A DNA stretch of 64,000 bases from Bdellovibrionales bacterium. GTDB taxonomy: Bacteria > Bdellovibrionota > Bdellovibrionia > Bdellovibrionales > UBA1609. The notes under the pieces are model-generated. The model worked only from the letters and a program-made list of their open reading frames with translations. It was not told the origin of the DNA and searched no databases. A program made the position numbers and the translations under genes. Positions 10,355 to 19,912 of the stretch are shown piece after piece (within the stretch, counting starts at the first letter, position 1; every line of letters begins with the position of its first letter). The DNA lies in contig JADJNU010000001.1 of NCBI GenBank assembly GCA_016714165.1, positions 1,178,001 through 1,242,000 on the forward strand, written 5' to 3'.

Positions 10355-10594
10355 CTAGCGATTAAGATCCCGAACAATCTGAGCCTCAGAACTACCCTCG
10401 GTCTCGTCAATATCAAAAAATACATTTCCCGAGGCCACTTCTCTCAAAGCCACAACCACAGTTTTATTGCTCTTCATCCCCAAAGTAGCCTGAGAACCCT
10501 TCATGAGTTGCTTTGCCCTCTTGGAGACCAACAATACCAAAGCAAAACGATTATGGACCTTTGTCAGACAATCTTCCACCGTTACACGAGCCAC
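10355..10594 (-). CDS. rpoZ: RNA polymerase omega subunit
   Basis: 79 residues, typical omega length. The N-terminus MARVTVEDC followed by NRFALVLLVSKRAKQL is the conserved omega core that latches the beta-prime subunit and helps RNA polymerase assembly. It also contributes to the ppGpp site in proteobacterial polymerase. It lies between gmk and rel, the common arrangement, linking the ppGpp synthetase to its target. Confidence 0.95.
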   Translation of the reverse strand: MARVTVEDCLTKVHNRFALVLLVSKRAKQLMKGSQATLGMKSNKTVVVALREVASGNVFFDIDETEGSSEAQIVRDLNR

Positions 10595-10636
10595 TCTTAG
10601 TCTCCCTTTTCAGATTAGCGTCAAGAGCCCTGCAGA

Positions 10637-11215
10637 CTAACGGGCTTTTAGAGTTTCTTCAATTAGTTTCTTGAGTTCTTTATAGGAAGCCTCGAGGTCT
10701 CGGTTCACCAGCTGATAGTTGCATTCGCTGGCTAAGGATATCTCCCTTTGAGCATTTTTCATTCTCACCTCTAAATCTGAGGTCACAGAACCTTCTCTCT
10801 TGATCACTCTCTGACGCAGTTCATCAATTGAGGGTGGATGGATGAATACTGTCACTGCCTGAGGATATTCGCGGGCCATCGCTCGAGCTCCCTGAATATC
10901 TAGGTCCATGATCACCCCCAGTCCCTTCTTCCATGCCTCCTCAATTTGGGCTCTGGGAGTTCCATAAAGGTTGCCGTGCACCTCAGCCCACTCAATGAAG
11001 AATTTCTCATCTATCAAACTCAAAAACTTATCTCGAGTCACAAAATGGTAAGGTGAGCCCTCTCTTTCTCCAGTCCTCTTCTTACGAGACGTAAAGGTCA
11101 CAATGTCACAAATATTGCCGAAGTCTTTTAAGACCCTATCAAGAAATGTGGATTTACCCACTCCACTCGGCCCAACAAGAATAAAAAATAGATTTTTAGC
11201 CATGTTATCCTTCAT
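10637..11215 (-). CDS. gmk: Guanylate kinase
   Basis: 192 residues; phosphorylates GMP to GDP with ATP. The P-loop reads GPSGVGKST near residues 14-22. The GMP-binding region has TFTSRKKRTGEREGSPYHF and EWAEVHGNLYGTP, and MDLDIQGA is the Walker B-like strand. All are diagnostic. It is in the operon yicC-gmk-rpoZ-rel, 27 bp after yicC. Its product feeds the GTP/GDP pool that Rel uses. The ATG at 11215 has AAGGG nine bases upstream; an in-frame ATG four codons later is possible. Confidence 0.96.
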   Translation of the reverse strand: MKDNMAKNLFFILVGPSGVGKSTFLDRVLKDFGNICDIVTFTSRKKRTGEREGSPYHFVTRDKFLSLIDEKFFIEWAEVHGNLYGTPRAQIEEAWKKGLGVIMDLDIQGARAMAREYPQAVTVFIHPPSIDELRQRVIKREGSVTSDLEVRMKNAQREISLASECNYQLVNRDLEASYKELKKLIEETLKAR

Positions 11216-11242
11216 CTCAACTGACCCTTGCCTGTTAAGCGG

Positions 11243-12121
11243 CTATTCAACATTCTGAACTTGTTCCCTGATCTTTTCGATACGAGTCTTCGCATCTACA
11301 ACCAGATGGGTCAATTGTATCACTTGCGATTTCGACCCAATCGTATTGACCTCTCGGAGTAATTCCTGGGAATAGAAATCCAGCTTCTTCCCTTCACATC
11401 CCTGTCGCTCGACCTCTTCAGTAAACGCAATCAAATGCTCCCTCAATCGGGTGATCTCTTCACCAATGTCCGCACGATCAACAATGATCGCTACCTCTTG
11501 AGAGAGCCGAACTTCGTCGACCTGCCCTGTCAGGTTGGCCTGTTTAAGCCGAAACTCCATTTTCTTAAGAAGTTCACCATTGGCTTCAAGCCTCATTTTT
11601 TCCATCTCACGCGCCAGACCCTCTAAACCTTTCAGGTGCTTTTCGATGTCCGCTTTCAAGGCAAGGCCTTCCCGTTGGCGCTCCTTTTCCAAATTTTGCA
11701 AGCATCTCTTCAATTGAGAAAAGAGGAGCAATTTCTCCTTCGAATTCACGTCACTTGCCCCCTCCATTTGCAACACATTTGGAATTGCTGCCAGTGTTTC
11801 CAAACCGACCAAGCCTGAGACTCCCGCTGCTTGAGCCAAATCCTGGTAGGCCTTCATCCACCTACCTACCAACTTCCGGTTTACAACAATTTTCACTCCA
11901 GATGCAGAGTCGATAACTCGGCGCTGTACATAGATATCCAGACTTCCCCTTCGAATACGTTTAACTATTTCCTTTTTCATTTCTGCTTCGAAGCAAAAAT
12001 ACTCTCGAGGGAGGTGAAAACGAGCGTCGAAAAACCGACCGTTAATGGACTTGATGGATATCTCCAAATTCAGGAAGGAGTTACTCCCCGAAGATGTCCC
12101 AAATCCCGTCATGCTTTTCAT
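11243..12121 (-). CDS. yicC: YicC/YloC family endoribonuclease
   Basis: 292 residues, full length for the family. It begins MKSMTGFG, the family hallmark, and ends with the conserved region containing EVNTIGSKSQ and the terminal IEKIREQVQN. YicC-type proteins are hexameric endoribonucleases implicated in small-RNA turnover in E. coli. It sits between miaA and gmk, an ordering seen in many bacteria. The ATG follows a GATAGGA site. Confidence 0.92.
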   Translation of the reverse strand: MKSMTGFGTSSGSNSFLNLEISIKSINGRFFDARFHLPREYFCFEAEMKKEIVKRIRRGSLDIYVQRRVIDSASGVKIVVNRKLVGRWMKAYQDLAQAAGVSGLVGLETLAAIPNVLQMEGASDVNSKEKLLLFSQLKRCLQNLEKERQREGLALKADIEKHLKGLEGLAREMEKMRLEANGELLKKMEFRLKQANLTGQVDEVRLSQEVAIIVDRADIGEEITRLREHLIAFTEEVERQGCEGKKLDFYSQELLREVNTIGSKSQVIQLTHLVVDAKTRIEKIREQVQNVE

Positions 12122-12172
12122 ATCATTCCTATCTCAATGTAAATTGAATTTCAGCTTAAGCAGGAAGGGTAG

Positions 12173-13126
12173 TCAAGGTAGACCACTCTTCAGAAAACCC
12201 CTACCAAAACTTCTGGCCTTTAGCCACTCGGTTTCGACATCAAACCATCGAATATCTTTGTCGCGACGAAACCAAGTTCTTTGTCGCTTTGCTAGTTGCA
12301 TGCTGTTTGCAGTAATTGCAGTTATCAGCTGAGCACGATCCCCCAGTTCACCACGCAAGTAGGACAAAGTCTCTTTATAGCCCACGCTCCTCATAGGTGC
12401 CCAGTCTGAGAGTTGATCAGCAAGAAGAGTCTCCACCTCTTCGATTAGACCAGCTTCGATCATCTGACCCGCCCTTCTTTGAAGGCGTTCTCTCAATTGG
12501 CTGCGATTGATCTGTAAGCCCAATGTTGCAAATCTATAAGGAAATGCAATGTCGCTATTCTTCTGAAATTCGATCTGAATCTCAGTCAGAGTTTTTCCAT
12601 GAGTTCTTAACAGACCTAGCCCTCTCAATATGCGATAAGTATCAGTTGGACCCACCTTCAACGCCAACTCATGATCTCGCGCAAGCAACTCCTCAAATAG
12701 AGGGGCGAGTCCCCTCTGTGCGAGCTCCTGTTCAAGCGAAAGACGAACGGACTCCGATACCTTGCTGACTTCGTACATTCCTTTTTGAAGTGCCTGAATA
12801 TAGAATCCACTCCCCCCAACCATTATAACGGGAGTGGAGGGAACCAAATTCTCTAAAACCGAAAGCGCTTCGCGCCGAAACTCCCCGGCCGTAAACTCAT
12901 TGGGAGGAGAAATTATATCAAACAAATGATGAGGGACTGAATTCATTTCCTCGAGAGAGGGCTTTGCCGTACCGATATTCACTCGGCTGTAAACCTGCAC
13001 ACTGTCGCAATTGACTATTGGCAAATGAAGTTCATTTGCCAATTCTAGGGCCAGACGAGATTTCCCGGATCCAGTAGGACCTACCACAAATAAAATTGGA
13101 TTTGACGAGACTGACGCGCTTGACAT
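12173..13126 (-). CDS. miaA: tRNA dimethylallyltransferase
   Basis: 317 residues; transfers a dimethylallyl group to N6 of A37 in tRNAs that read UNN codons. The P-loop GPTGSGKS is close to the N-terminus. NCDSVQVY and the IGTAKPS loop bind tRNA and substrate, and GGSGFYIQAL is the conserved dimethylallyl diphosphate region. The frame is open from 13150, overlapping mutL by 17 bp. I prefer the ATG at 13126 (MSSASVSS), which leaves 7 bp between the genes and puts the P-loop at the usual distance from the start. Confidence 0.94.
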   Translation of the reverse strand: MSSASVSSNPILFVVGPTGSGKSRLALELANELHLPIVNCDSVQVYSRVNIGTAKPSLEEMNSVPHHLFDIISPPNEFTAGEFRREALSVLENLVPSTPVIMVGGSGFYIQALQKGMYEVSKVSESVRLSLEQELAQRGLAPLFEELLARDHELALKVGPTDTYRILRGLGLLRTHGKTLTEIQIEFQKNSDIAFPYRFATLGLQINRSQLRERLQRRAGQMIEAGLIEEVETLLADQLSDWAPMRSVGYKETLSYLRGELGDRAQLITAITANSMQLAKRQRTWFRRDKDIRWFDVETEWLKARSFGRGFLKSGLP

Positions 13127-13133
13127 GAAAAAA

Positions 13134-15042
13134 TTAGCCCAATCTCCCAAATTCCTTCTCTATTTTTCGAAAGGGATACTCGATAAATACGGGTCGACCA
13201 TGCGGGCAAAAACTTGAAAAAGGGAACTCATCCATTTGCTCTAACAAGCTTTTCATTTCGCCAGTACCCAAAACTTGACCAGCTCTGATGGCCGAATGAC
13301 AGGCCATTGTCGCAAAAAAATCGCCCACAACTTTCTCAAAAGCAAAACTTCCACCCTTACTAACAAGGTCCTCCCCCAACCATCTCAGGGCTTTCTCAAC
13401 CGCAGATTCTTTGAGTATAACAGGACAACTATTCACAGCCAAACTTTCAGGACCGGATTGTTCTACCCCTATTCCCAACTTCTCAAGATCTGACACCCGA
13501 CTCATAATGGCCTCAAGGTAATCCGCCTCAATTCCTAAGCTCAATGGCAGGAGGAAATTCTGAACCGCCTTTCGTCCAGTGTTCCAAGAATTCATCAAAG
13601 TTTCAAAGAGAACACGCTCATGAGCAGCATGCTGGTCGATCAAAAAAAGAGATTCGGACGATTGAGAGATAATGTAAGTCAGACGAGCCTGCCCAAGGAT
13701 CTGCAGGGAAGACCACTGGGCGGTCACCTTCTGATCTCTCAAGGGGGGACGTTGTTCCGACACCGATTCCAGAATAGGAAAATTCCCATTGTCTGGACAG
13801 GACAATGGAGTCGGTCGAAGACTTATTTCCTGTAAGGTATCCGTCGAAGGATCAGGCAAATGATGATCTGGCTCTCTCACTTGGAGAATTTGCTCTCCCC
13901 TCACCCAATTTTCTCTATCGGAATATTGAGTGCGCACCAATTCCTGATCTGAAAATGAAAAACTTGAAGATGGTGCCAAGTGCGCCTCTCGCACTTTTTG
14001 ATCCTTTAGTATTTCTTCAAGCCAAGGTGACCCGGCAAGGGCGGGTCTTAAGACATGGAGGACGGAACGAAAGACTCGAGAGCTATCCAGAAACTTTACC
14101 TGTGATTTTGTTGGATGAATGTTTACATCAACTTCGTCGGGGAAGATCTATCCACAATCCAACAATGGGATATTCGCCGTGCATGAGAAGATTTCTATAG
14201 GATTCCATAACCGCTGCCGTCAGGCCTCGATCCGTCACCCACCGACCTCTGACAAAAATCCAAATCTGTCGGTTGTTTGCAACAACCTGATGAGGAGCGC
14301 CAAAAGCTACTTTGACTTCAATTCCATTCTCCGAACCCTCCGCATAAAAAAGCGGCTTAGACTCCAAAACCTGCTCTGCCCTTTCCTTCAACGAACCTGA
14401 TGAAGGCCAAAAGTGAAGCAATTTCCCTTTTCCTCGAACGCGAAAACTAACCTGAGGCGAAGACATTGCCATCGCCTTCAAAACCAGCCTGATTTGGGTA
14501 ATTTCTGCTGTATCCGATTTCAAGAACTTCAGTCTTGCGGGTGTATTGCCAAAAAGATGATTTACAGAAACGGATGTGCCGCACTTTCCACCCACCTCGA
14601 CCGGATCTCCAATCTTGCCATAATGGCATTTGAGTTCCTGAGCCATGGCTGCACCGGTCGGACGCGAGACCAAGGATAATTCGCTCACCGCACTGATGCT
14701 CGCCAAAGCCTCACCCCGAAACCCATAGGTTGCAAGAGCCCAAAGATCATCGGCCACCTGGATTTTACTCGTTGCGTGACGAGCCAAGCACTGAACTAAG
14801 TCCTGTCGCTCCATTCCCTTTCCGTTGTCGCGAACCAAAACTTGGCGCCCTCCACTATCGATTTCAACTTCGATTTCAGTGGCTCCCGCGTCGAGACTGT
14901 TTTCGACCAGTTCCTTGACGAGGTGAGCAGGCCGCTCAACAACTTCACCAGCCGAAATCTGATCAATCACTTCGGGACTCAAAATTTTTATGTGCCTTAT
15001 ATCTTCCGTAAATTCTCTCTTTCGGGCCCACCGCCGACCCAA
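13134..15042 (-). pseudogene. mutL: DNA mismatch repair protein MutL, interrupted by one frame shift
   Basis: The N-terminal frame (15042 to about 14142) carries the GHKL ATPase: AGEVVERP, LVENSLDAGA, DNGKGM and YGFRGEAL. It then runs into a stop at 14128. The other frame continues exactly where MutL should, with DEVDVNIHPTKSQVKF, and runs to 13134. The switch falls at a run of four G (plus strand) at 14139-14142; removing one base restores a 635-residue MutL. The C-terminal domain has DQHAAHERVLFE, which fits the DQHAx2Ex4E endonuclease motif, plus ACHSAIRAG and CPHGRP. It should therefore be a nicking MutL that works without MutH. Probably a sequencing error rather than a dead gene. The start is a TTG, 12 bp after the PAP2 gene. 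Confidence 0.9.
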
Positions 15043-15054
15043 CTTCCGATTTTG

Positions 15055-16014
15055 CTAAAAAGTTGCCAACACATTGATCGTGGGCGTTCCTTCAAAAACC
15101 CCCGAGTAAACAAAGCAGTCATTCCAGAAGCTTCGATCTCCGTGTTGGCTTGAAGTATCCGATTTGTTCTCTTTACCTATTCTTGCGCTGATTTTTCCAA
15201 TCTGATATCCCATGGCAATACCCAGCGGGTAGTCGCTGGCCCAATGAACTCCGTTGTTAATCATTTGCAATCCCAACAAAGTGAGCCAACCAATTTCAAT
15301 GGGAACAATCCAATCAATGTATTCAGGATAATTCTCTCCCAACACAGTAAACGTCAAGGTTGCTGTCATGATATGCCCACTGGGAAAGGCGTCATAGCGA
15401 GAGGTGTGCTCGTTATAGGCCTTAATACTAGGGAATGGTCGCCACGCTCCTCTGTCCTCCGTGAGCTCGGTCGGACTTTCTCGTCCAGTTGCTCGCTTCA
15501 ATGCCTGACTAAAAAAAGTAGACACGGTCATCCCATGGACCAATTGAATCCCGGTGTTCCAAGCTCTCGTGTTACCTCCAATATGTCCCCCGGCAAGAAG
15601 CCCTGCGGCTGTGCCCATGTGAATCCAGCCATCTCCGAAAAAATACAAGAGCGAGCCCGTATCCGTAGGCAGCCGAAGAATGGGATAAGGGCCTACCCGC
15701 CACATAGTTTTCGTATTGTCCTGATTTCCAACCCCTGATTTGCGACCAAAATATTGAATATTGTCCAGTATTTCTTGATCGTAATGGAAAGCAATGGCCG
15801 TACTCAATAGGATTCCCGCCCAGGGGCCAATGGTCGCTTTAGTAAAAGACTCCTGAAGGGTCACTTCACTTGTCTTCGGGATTTCTGTCACTATCGAATA
15901 CAGGTCCAGCTTCTCTTTAAAAACAGGAGCAGTGTCACCGAACGAAACACCTTGACCGGCGAAAAATAGGAAAATCAGCGATATGTTCAATGTCCAATTT
16001 AGAAAAGACCCCAT
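15055..16014 (-). CDS. PAP2-family membrane phosphatase
   Basis: 319 residues. A signal peptide or first membrane segment at residues 8-25 is followed by hydrophobic segments. The acid-phosphatase core is present: KRATGRESP (motif 1 variant), FPSGHIMTAT (PSGH, motif 2) and GVHWASDYPLG (catalytic His and Asp, motif 3). Such enzymes dephosphorylate lipid or polyprenyl phosphates on the outer side of the inner membrane or in the periplasm; the substrate here is unknown. It lies 12 bp upstream of mutL and may head that operon. Confidence 0.85.
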   Translation of the reverse strand: MGSFLNWTLNISLIFLFFAGQGVSFGDTAPVFKEKLDLYSIVTEIPKTSEVTLQESFTKATIGPWAGILLSTAIAFHYDQEILDNIQYFGRKSGVGNQDNTKTMWRVGPYPILRLPTDTGSLLYFFGDGWIHMGTAAGLLAGGHIGGNTRAWNTGIQLVHGMTVSTFFSQALKRATGRESPTELTEDRGAWRPFPSIKAYNEHTSRYDAFPSGHIMTATLTFTVLGENYPEYIDWIVPIEIGWLTLLGLQMINNGVHWASDYPLGIAMGYQIGKISARIGKENKSDTSSQHGDRSFWNDCFVYSGVFEGTPTINVLATF

Positions 16015-16226
16015 GAAGACCCCTCAAGAATGGCAATCCCCTTCAACGAAGAGGTGAAATTTATGCCAGATCATTCCCATAACGGGAAGAAGAATCCTTA
16101 AATCCAATAGGATTGCGCCAATTCGATACGGTTGTACCTTGTAAGGATTTTCATGGAATCCTCATATTGTCATAACAATCTCTTGGTAATCTAGAATCCA
16201 AGAAGCGGCATGTAAAAGGGGGAGAT

Positions 16227-16460
16227 ATGAAAAAGAAACTAATCAGAACCGGCAATTCGGCAGCTCTGGTGATTGAGAAGTCCACGATGGAAGCAATGGG
16301 TCTTGATGCAAATTCCCAAGTTGTGGTCCATTTTGACGGCGAAAAGCTCACCGTTCAGCCGGCCCCGGCGATGAGGGAGCTGATATCAAAATTAATTGAG
16401 ATTGAACAAGCCAATCACGCGATTCTCAAAAATCTGATGGATCTGCTTGGCAAGAAATGA
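16227..16460 (+). CDS. AbrB/MazE-like DNA-binding protein, apparently alone
   Basis: 77 residues. The first 50 form a swapped-hairpin AbrB/SpoVT fold: KKLIRTGNSAALVIEK, then MEAMGLDANSQVVVHFDGEKLTV. RTGNS.ALVI is typical of MazE-type antitoxins. Residues 50-77 form a helix that in antitoxins binds the toxin. No toxin gene follows; the next gene is on the opposite strand. It could be an orphan antitoxin or a small transcription regulator. GGGGGAG ends seven bases before the ATG. Confidence 0.75.
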   Translation: MKKKLIRTGNSAALVIEKSTMEAMGLDANSQVVVHFDGEKLTVQPAPAMRELISKLIEIEQANHAILKNLMDLLGKK

Positions 16461-16485
16461 TCAGGGGTTGGTTTTAGAGCTTCGG

Positions 16486-17664
16486 TTAATATTTGTGCAT
16501 GATCGTGGCAAAATACCCGGTATAGTCTGTTTTCTCGTAGTAATATTTAGCCTCAAGGCGAACTGCAAACTTCCCAAATCGATAAGTAAATCCCAGTTGG
16601 GCCGCCAGCCCAATCCTGGCCTCTTGCGAATCAAAAATTGTATTTTTAACCAGCAAATTAAACCGCGTGTAGGTCCCCATAAGTCCGAGCCCCCAGCTGA
16701 CCAAAGCATTGCTTGTCTGAAGAAAAGGGTAGGGCATAAAAACATCGCTGATCAAAAAAAATCCTGACGGATTGCCCTCCGCAATTCTCTCGGAATAATA
16801 AGTCGGCGCACCAGAATGAAACAAGAGGGAGAAATCGAGTGGCAAACCATCAACCAATGCGCCAGGACCCGACAATCTTAATCCAAAAACCGCCTCACTT
16901 GAACTCAATCGGTTTCCCGAAAACTTCTCAGCATAATTGACGGAACCCAGAATTCCACCCATATACCGGGTAAAAAAAATCGGCACTTGGTCAAGGTCCT
17001 CTGCTTGAGGGCTTCGAGAAAAGGGGTTCTTTTGAATCGCCGCGATACTCCTTCCACTCGACCTCGCCTTGTGTTCAGATACAACATCAACGTCAGCTAT
17101 ATATCCAAATGCCTTTTCGGATATTTTTACTTTATAAAAGGTACCGAACCCCCCAATTCCCTGAAAAATTTTCTGTGAAATTCGTACCTTTCTTCCCGAC
17201 TCAAGGTATTCCAATACAGGAGAATCAAAATTAGGAAATTTATACGCGGCTGCTCCATCAGTCTGAACCACGGCCCACTGACCTTTTGCATCTCCTTTTG
17301 AATTCTTGGCTTTGCTCTTTTTCTTCTTGGATTGCTTGGCTTTAGATTGCTCACCTCCTCCTTTTGCCCTATTGGACTCTCCCGATTTTGACTGGGGAGA
17401 ACTCAGCCTTTTAGGAGGATTGGAGATGAGAGGGAGGGACTCTGCCCGAGGCGCCTTATCCTCTTTCTCTGGCTTCTCATCTTTACCGACTGGCTTGCTT
17501 TCACCACCGCTCTTTGGCTCGGTTTTGGCCTCAGCCTCGCTCTCGTAACTTGAAGGTGAGGCCGATTCCGCCGAAGCAGGAGAAGCGCCATCTGACCTTT
17601 CCTCATTCTCACCAAATGCGGGGATTGCGAGAAATAGGCTCAGGACAAAATAAATGACTTTCAT
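16486..17664 (-). CDS. Exported protein with SH3-like domain and probable barrel C-terminus
   Basis: 392 residues from the ATG at 17664. A signal peptide ends at AFG near residue 18. A long linker rich in Ser, Glu, Lys and Pro follows (about 20-145), then a bacterial SH3-like domain (about 145-215), then a region with alternating hydrophobic and polar strands ending in Tyr. The last part looks like an outer-membrane barrel, with strands such as YRFGKFAVRLEAKYYYE. The start codon overlaps the stop of the upstream glycosyltransferase gene (ATGA), so the two are translationally coupled. Function is not known; an envelope-anchored wall-binding barrel is inference. Confidence 0.75.
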   Translation of the reverse strand: MKVIYFVLSLFLAIPAFGENEERSDGASPASAESASPSSYESEAEAKTEPKSGGESKPVGKDEKPEKEDKAPRAESLPLISNPPKRLSSPQSKSGESNRAKGGGEQSKAKQSKKKKSKAKNSKGDAKGQWAVVQTDGAAAYKFPNFDSPVLEYLESGRKVRISQKIFQGIGGFGTFYKVKISEKAFGYIADVDVVSEHKARSSGRSIAAIQKNPFSRSPQAEDLDQVPIFFTRYMGGILGSVNYAEKFSGNRLSSSEAVFGLRLSGPGALVDGLPLDFSLLFHSGAPTYYSERIAEGNPSGFFLISDVFMPYPFLQTSNALVSWGLGLMGTYTRFNLLVKNTIFDSQEARIGLAAQLGFTYRFGKFAVRLEAKYYYEKTDYTGYFATIMHKY

Positions 17665-18395
17665 CCCTTCCCTTTTACGGACAATACTTGAAAGCGTATC
17701 CACCAGACCCGGTATAAGGCCTCCAAAACTATGCGACCTGACATCTTGCTTTTCCCCTCTCTGCGTTCATCAAAGGTTATCGGCACTTCAATTCCGCGAA
17801 ATCCACAGGAGCTCGCCCGATATTTTAACTCTATCTGAAAACTATATCCCTCTGAATAGATCTCATCGAGGCCTATTTCTTTTAAAACTCTCGAACGCCA
17901 GGCATTGAACCCACCTGTCCAATCACGAATGGGATAGCCCAAAATAAATCGAGAATAAATACTCCCTCCGATACTGATCAATTTTCTCCAAATACTCCAA
18001 TTCAGAGTTCTTCCTTGGCGAACCCACCTGGATCCGATGGCAAAATCATGGCCCCCAAGAGCAGCAAGAAGATTTGCCAAGTCAGATGGCCTGTGGGAAA
18101 AGTCTGCGTCCATCTCAACTAAAATATCATAGTTGCGCTCAAGCCCCCAACGAAAGCCCGCAATATAGGCTCGACCTAAACCCTGTTTTCCTGGGCGGCG
18201 CAAGACATGGACCGCTTCCGCATACTCACTCTTGCCACCAAGAGCTTCAACTCGATCGGCAGTCCCATCAGGGGAATTATCATCAACCACCAAGATATGG
18301 ACATGAGGACTCCTTTGACGAATCTCCTTTATCAAATCGACAACATTTTCTGCTTCGTTATAGGTGGGAATAATTATTAAAGTTTTTTCCAACAT
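17661..18395 (-). CDS. Family 2 glycosyltransferase, dolichol-phosphate mannosyltransferase type
   Basis: 244 residues. The N-terminal IIIPTYNEAENV, VVDDNSPDGTAD and LVEMDADFSH (DxD-like metal site) are the hallmarks of DPM1-type polyprenyl-phosphate glycosyltransferases. Length matches the soluble DPM1 form without the C-terminal membrane segment. It should transfer a hexose from a nucleotide sugar to undecaprenyl phosphate on the cytoplasmic side of the membrane. The ATG at 18395 is preferred over a TTG at 18422 because the fold starts directly with LEKTLIIIPTYNE. Its last bases overlap the next start. Confidence 0.88.
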   Translation of the reverse strand: MLEKTLIIIPTYNEAENVVDLIKEIRQRSPHVHILVVDDNSPDGTADRVEALGGKSEYAEAVHVLRRPGKQGLGRAYIAGFRWGLERNYDILVEMDADFSHRPSDLANLLAALGGHDFAIGSRWVRQGRTLNWSIWRKLISIGGSIYSRFILGYPIRDWTGGFNAWRSRVLKEIGLDEIYSEGYSFQIELKYRASSCGFRGIEVPITFDERREGKSKMSGRIVLEALYRVWWIRFQVLSVKGKG

Positions 18396-18548
18396 GCCAA
18401 ATACCACTCGCTGCCAAGTCAAACCGGGCTTGCCTCTGAAGAACTATTTTATTACCGAAAACCCTCGCACCATCAATATGATCATAATGATGATAATAGA
18501 AACTAAAAAGGAGGTAACGTCAAATCGACTCAGATTGCAAGCTTGCAG

Positions 18549-18956
18549 TTATACTTCGACCTTGGAACTGAATGAATCTTCTGTTGCGCTGTGACTTTGC
18601 GGCCTAACAGATATTTTCTCAAGGTAAGTCCAGGGGTTATGGGCTGAAAGCAGCGCAGGGCTGTTCCTGCTTTCTTCAAGCTTTTTCTTAACCTTCACCG
18701 TCGCCTGAGCGGGGCTGCGAAGATAAAGAACCGGATCAAATCCACAAAATGGGCATGACAATGTTAACCGCCAACGAACCTGAATAAATATCTCCGCAAC
18801 TGAAAGAAAAATAACAAAAAAGAGAAGCGCTCGGGCATCTGCGTTCTCCCAGAAGATAGCCATGCTGAGAGCGCTCACGAAAAATGAGAGAAGGACATTT
18901 ATCATGGAGATATGCTTTTTTTCGATAAACGCGCCTTTCGAGACGACAGAAAGCAC
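18549..18956 (-). CDS. Small membrane protein with CPFCGFDP motif
   Basis: 135 residues. Two hydrophobic segments (about residues 18-35 and 42-60) are followed by CPFCGFDPVLY, a CxxC knuckle at the membrane edge, and a polar C-terminal tail ending in Ser/Glu/Val. No family recognised. The CxxC could bind metal or form a disulfide. Upstream of the DPM1-type gene on the same strand with a gap of about 150 bp. The start is uncertain. Confidence 0.55.
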   Translation of the reverse strand: MLSVVSKGAFIEKKHISMINVLLSFFVSALSMAIFWENADARALLFFVIFLSVAEIFIQVRWRLTLSCPFCGFDPVLYLRSPAQATVKVKKKLEESRNSPALLSAHNPWTYLEKISVRPQSHSATEDSFSSKVEV

Positions 18957-19104
18957 ACAAACATTTGTCTGGTTTTAGGCCCATCATCCACACCTTTACT
19001 TGTTCGTTCCTCCTATTCTCACCGCTGTTCTGAGATTTGCAAAGACGAGTTTTTTACAATTTCCCAAAGCTTTGCTACACTGGCAAAGAAAGCGGGGAAA
19101 CCTG

Positions 19105-19812
19105 ATGTCTTTATTTGAATTCCATTTTAGAGCTTCTTTTCTTCTTCATCAGGTGGCAAGGATGGCCTTTATGTTTCCAGTTGCTCTAGTAAGTCTCGCG
19201 CCTGCAAGCCTTTCTTGGGCCCAGACAGATGAAGACTCCTACCTCAATTATGATTCCATTGTGAAGGGCCTCAACTCCTCACAATTGAGACACAGAGAAT
19301 CTGACACCGACCCACTGGCCAACGTCCAGATTCACGGAGGCGTTGGACTTGTCACAAGTCTACTTTCACTCAAAAATTCAAAAGGAACAAAACTATCAGG
19401 ATTTCAGAATGGAGTTGAGGCAAGTCTTGGCATTGATCTGTTTTCTCTCAACTGGATGGCAGAGGGTTCGATCAGAAGATATTCAGATGCCGAGTTCGAT
19501 CGGACAGTCTCTACGACTCTCCAAGAATTCGACCTGAGCCTCATCTACCGGACGCCTCTGTCTCCTTCAGTCAAATTGCATTTTGGCTTTGGTCTAGCAG
19601 CACGCTTTCTCGAGCTAAAGACAAGGATGGCAAATCAGGTTGAAACACAAGAATATTCAACTCCGTCGTCCATTTTCTCTCTGAGCGTCGATACCCCTAT
19701 TACCCGTGAGCTTTCATTGGGCGCTGGTCTCAGCTATCGTTCGGCTATGGTAACCGATAGTGCTGACCGCTCCGCACTTGACGCTTCCCTAAAGGTCGGA
19801 GCCCATTTTTGA
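19105..19812 (+). CDS. Predicted outer-membrane beta-barrel protein
   Basis: 235 residues from the ATG at 19105, which follows GCGGGG. A long N-terminus ends in a hydrophobic stretch and LSWAQ, a plausible signal peptidase I site. The mature part shows amphipathic strands with Gly-rich turns and ends in Phe (LKVGAHF), the usual barrel C-terminus for the BAM machine. No specific family recognised. Confidence 0.7.
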   Translation: MSLFEFHFRASFLLHQVARMAFMFPVALVSLAPASLSWAQTDEDSYLNYDSIVKGLNSSQLRHRESDTDPLANVQIHGGVGLVTSLLSLKNSKGTKLSGFQNGVEASLGIDLFSLNWMAEGSIRRYSDAEFDRTVSTTLQEFDLSLIYRTPLSPSVKLHFGFGLAARFLELKTRMANQVETQEYSTPSSIFSLSVDTPITRELSLGAGLSYRSAMVTDSADRSALDASLKVGAHF

Positions 19813-19912
19813 GGAGTTTCAGATCCGGATCTTATGATCTATTGACCAGGCCCCTAGCCGTTTGTTTGCCATTTCTCTTGCCGACTCACCGACGAAATGG
19901 TTCCATTAGAAT

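Noticed and set aside
13134..13994. A separate gene for the C-terminal part of MutL
   Set aside because: The frame joins the N-terminal part exactly at a four-base run and begins inside conserved MutL sequence without a ribosome site.
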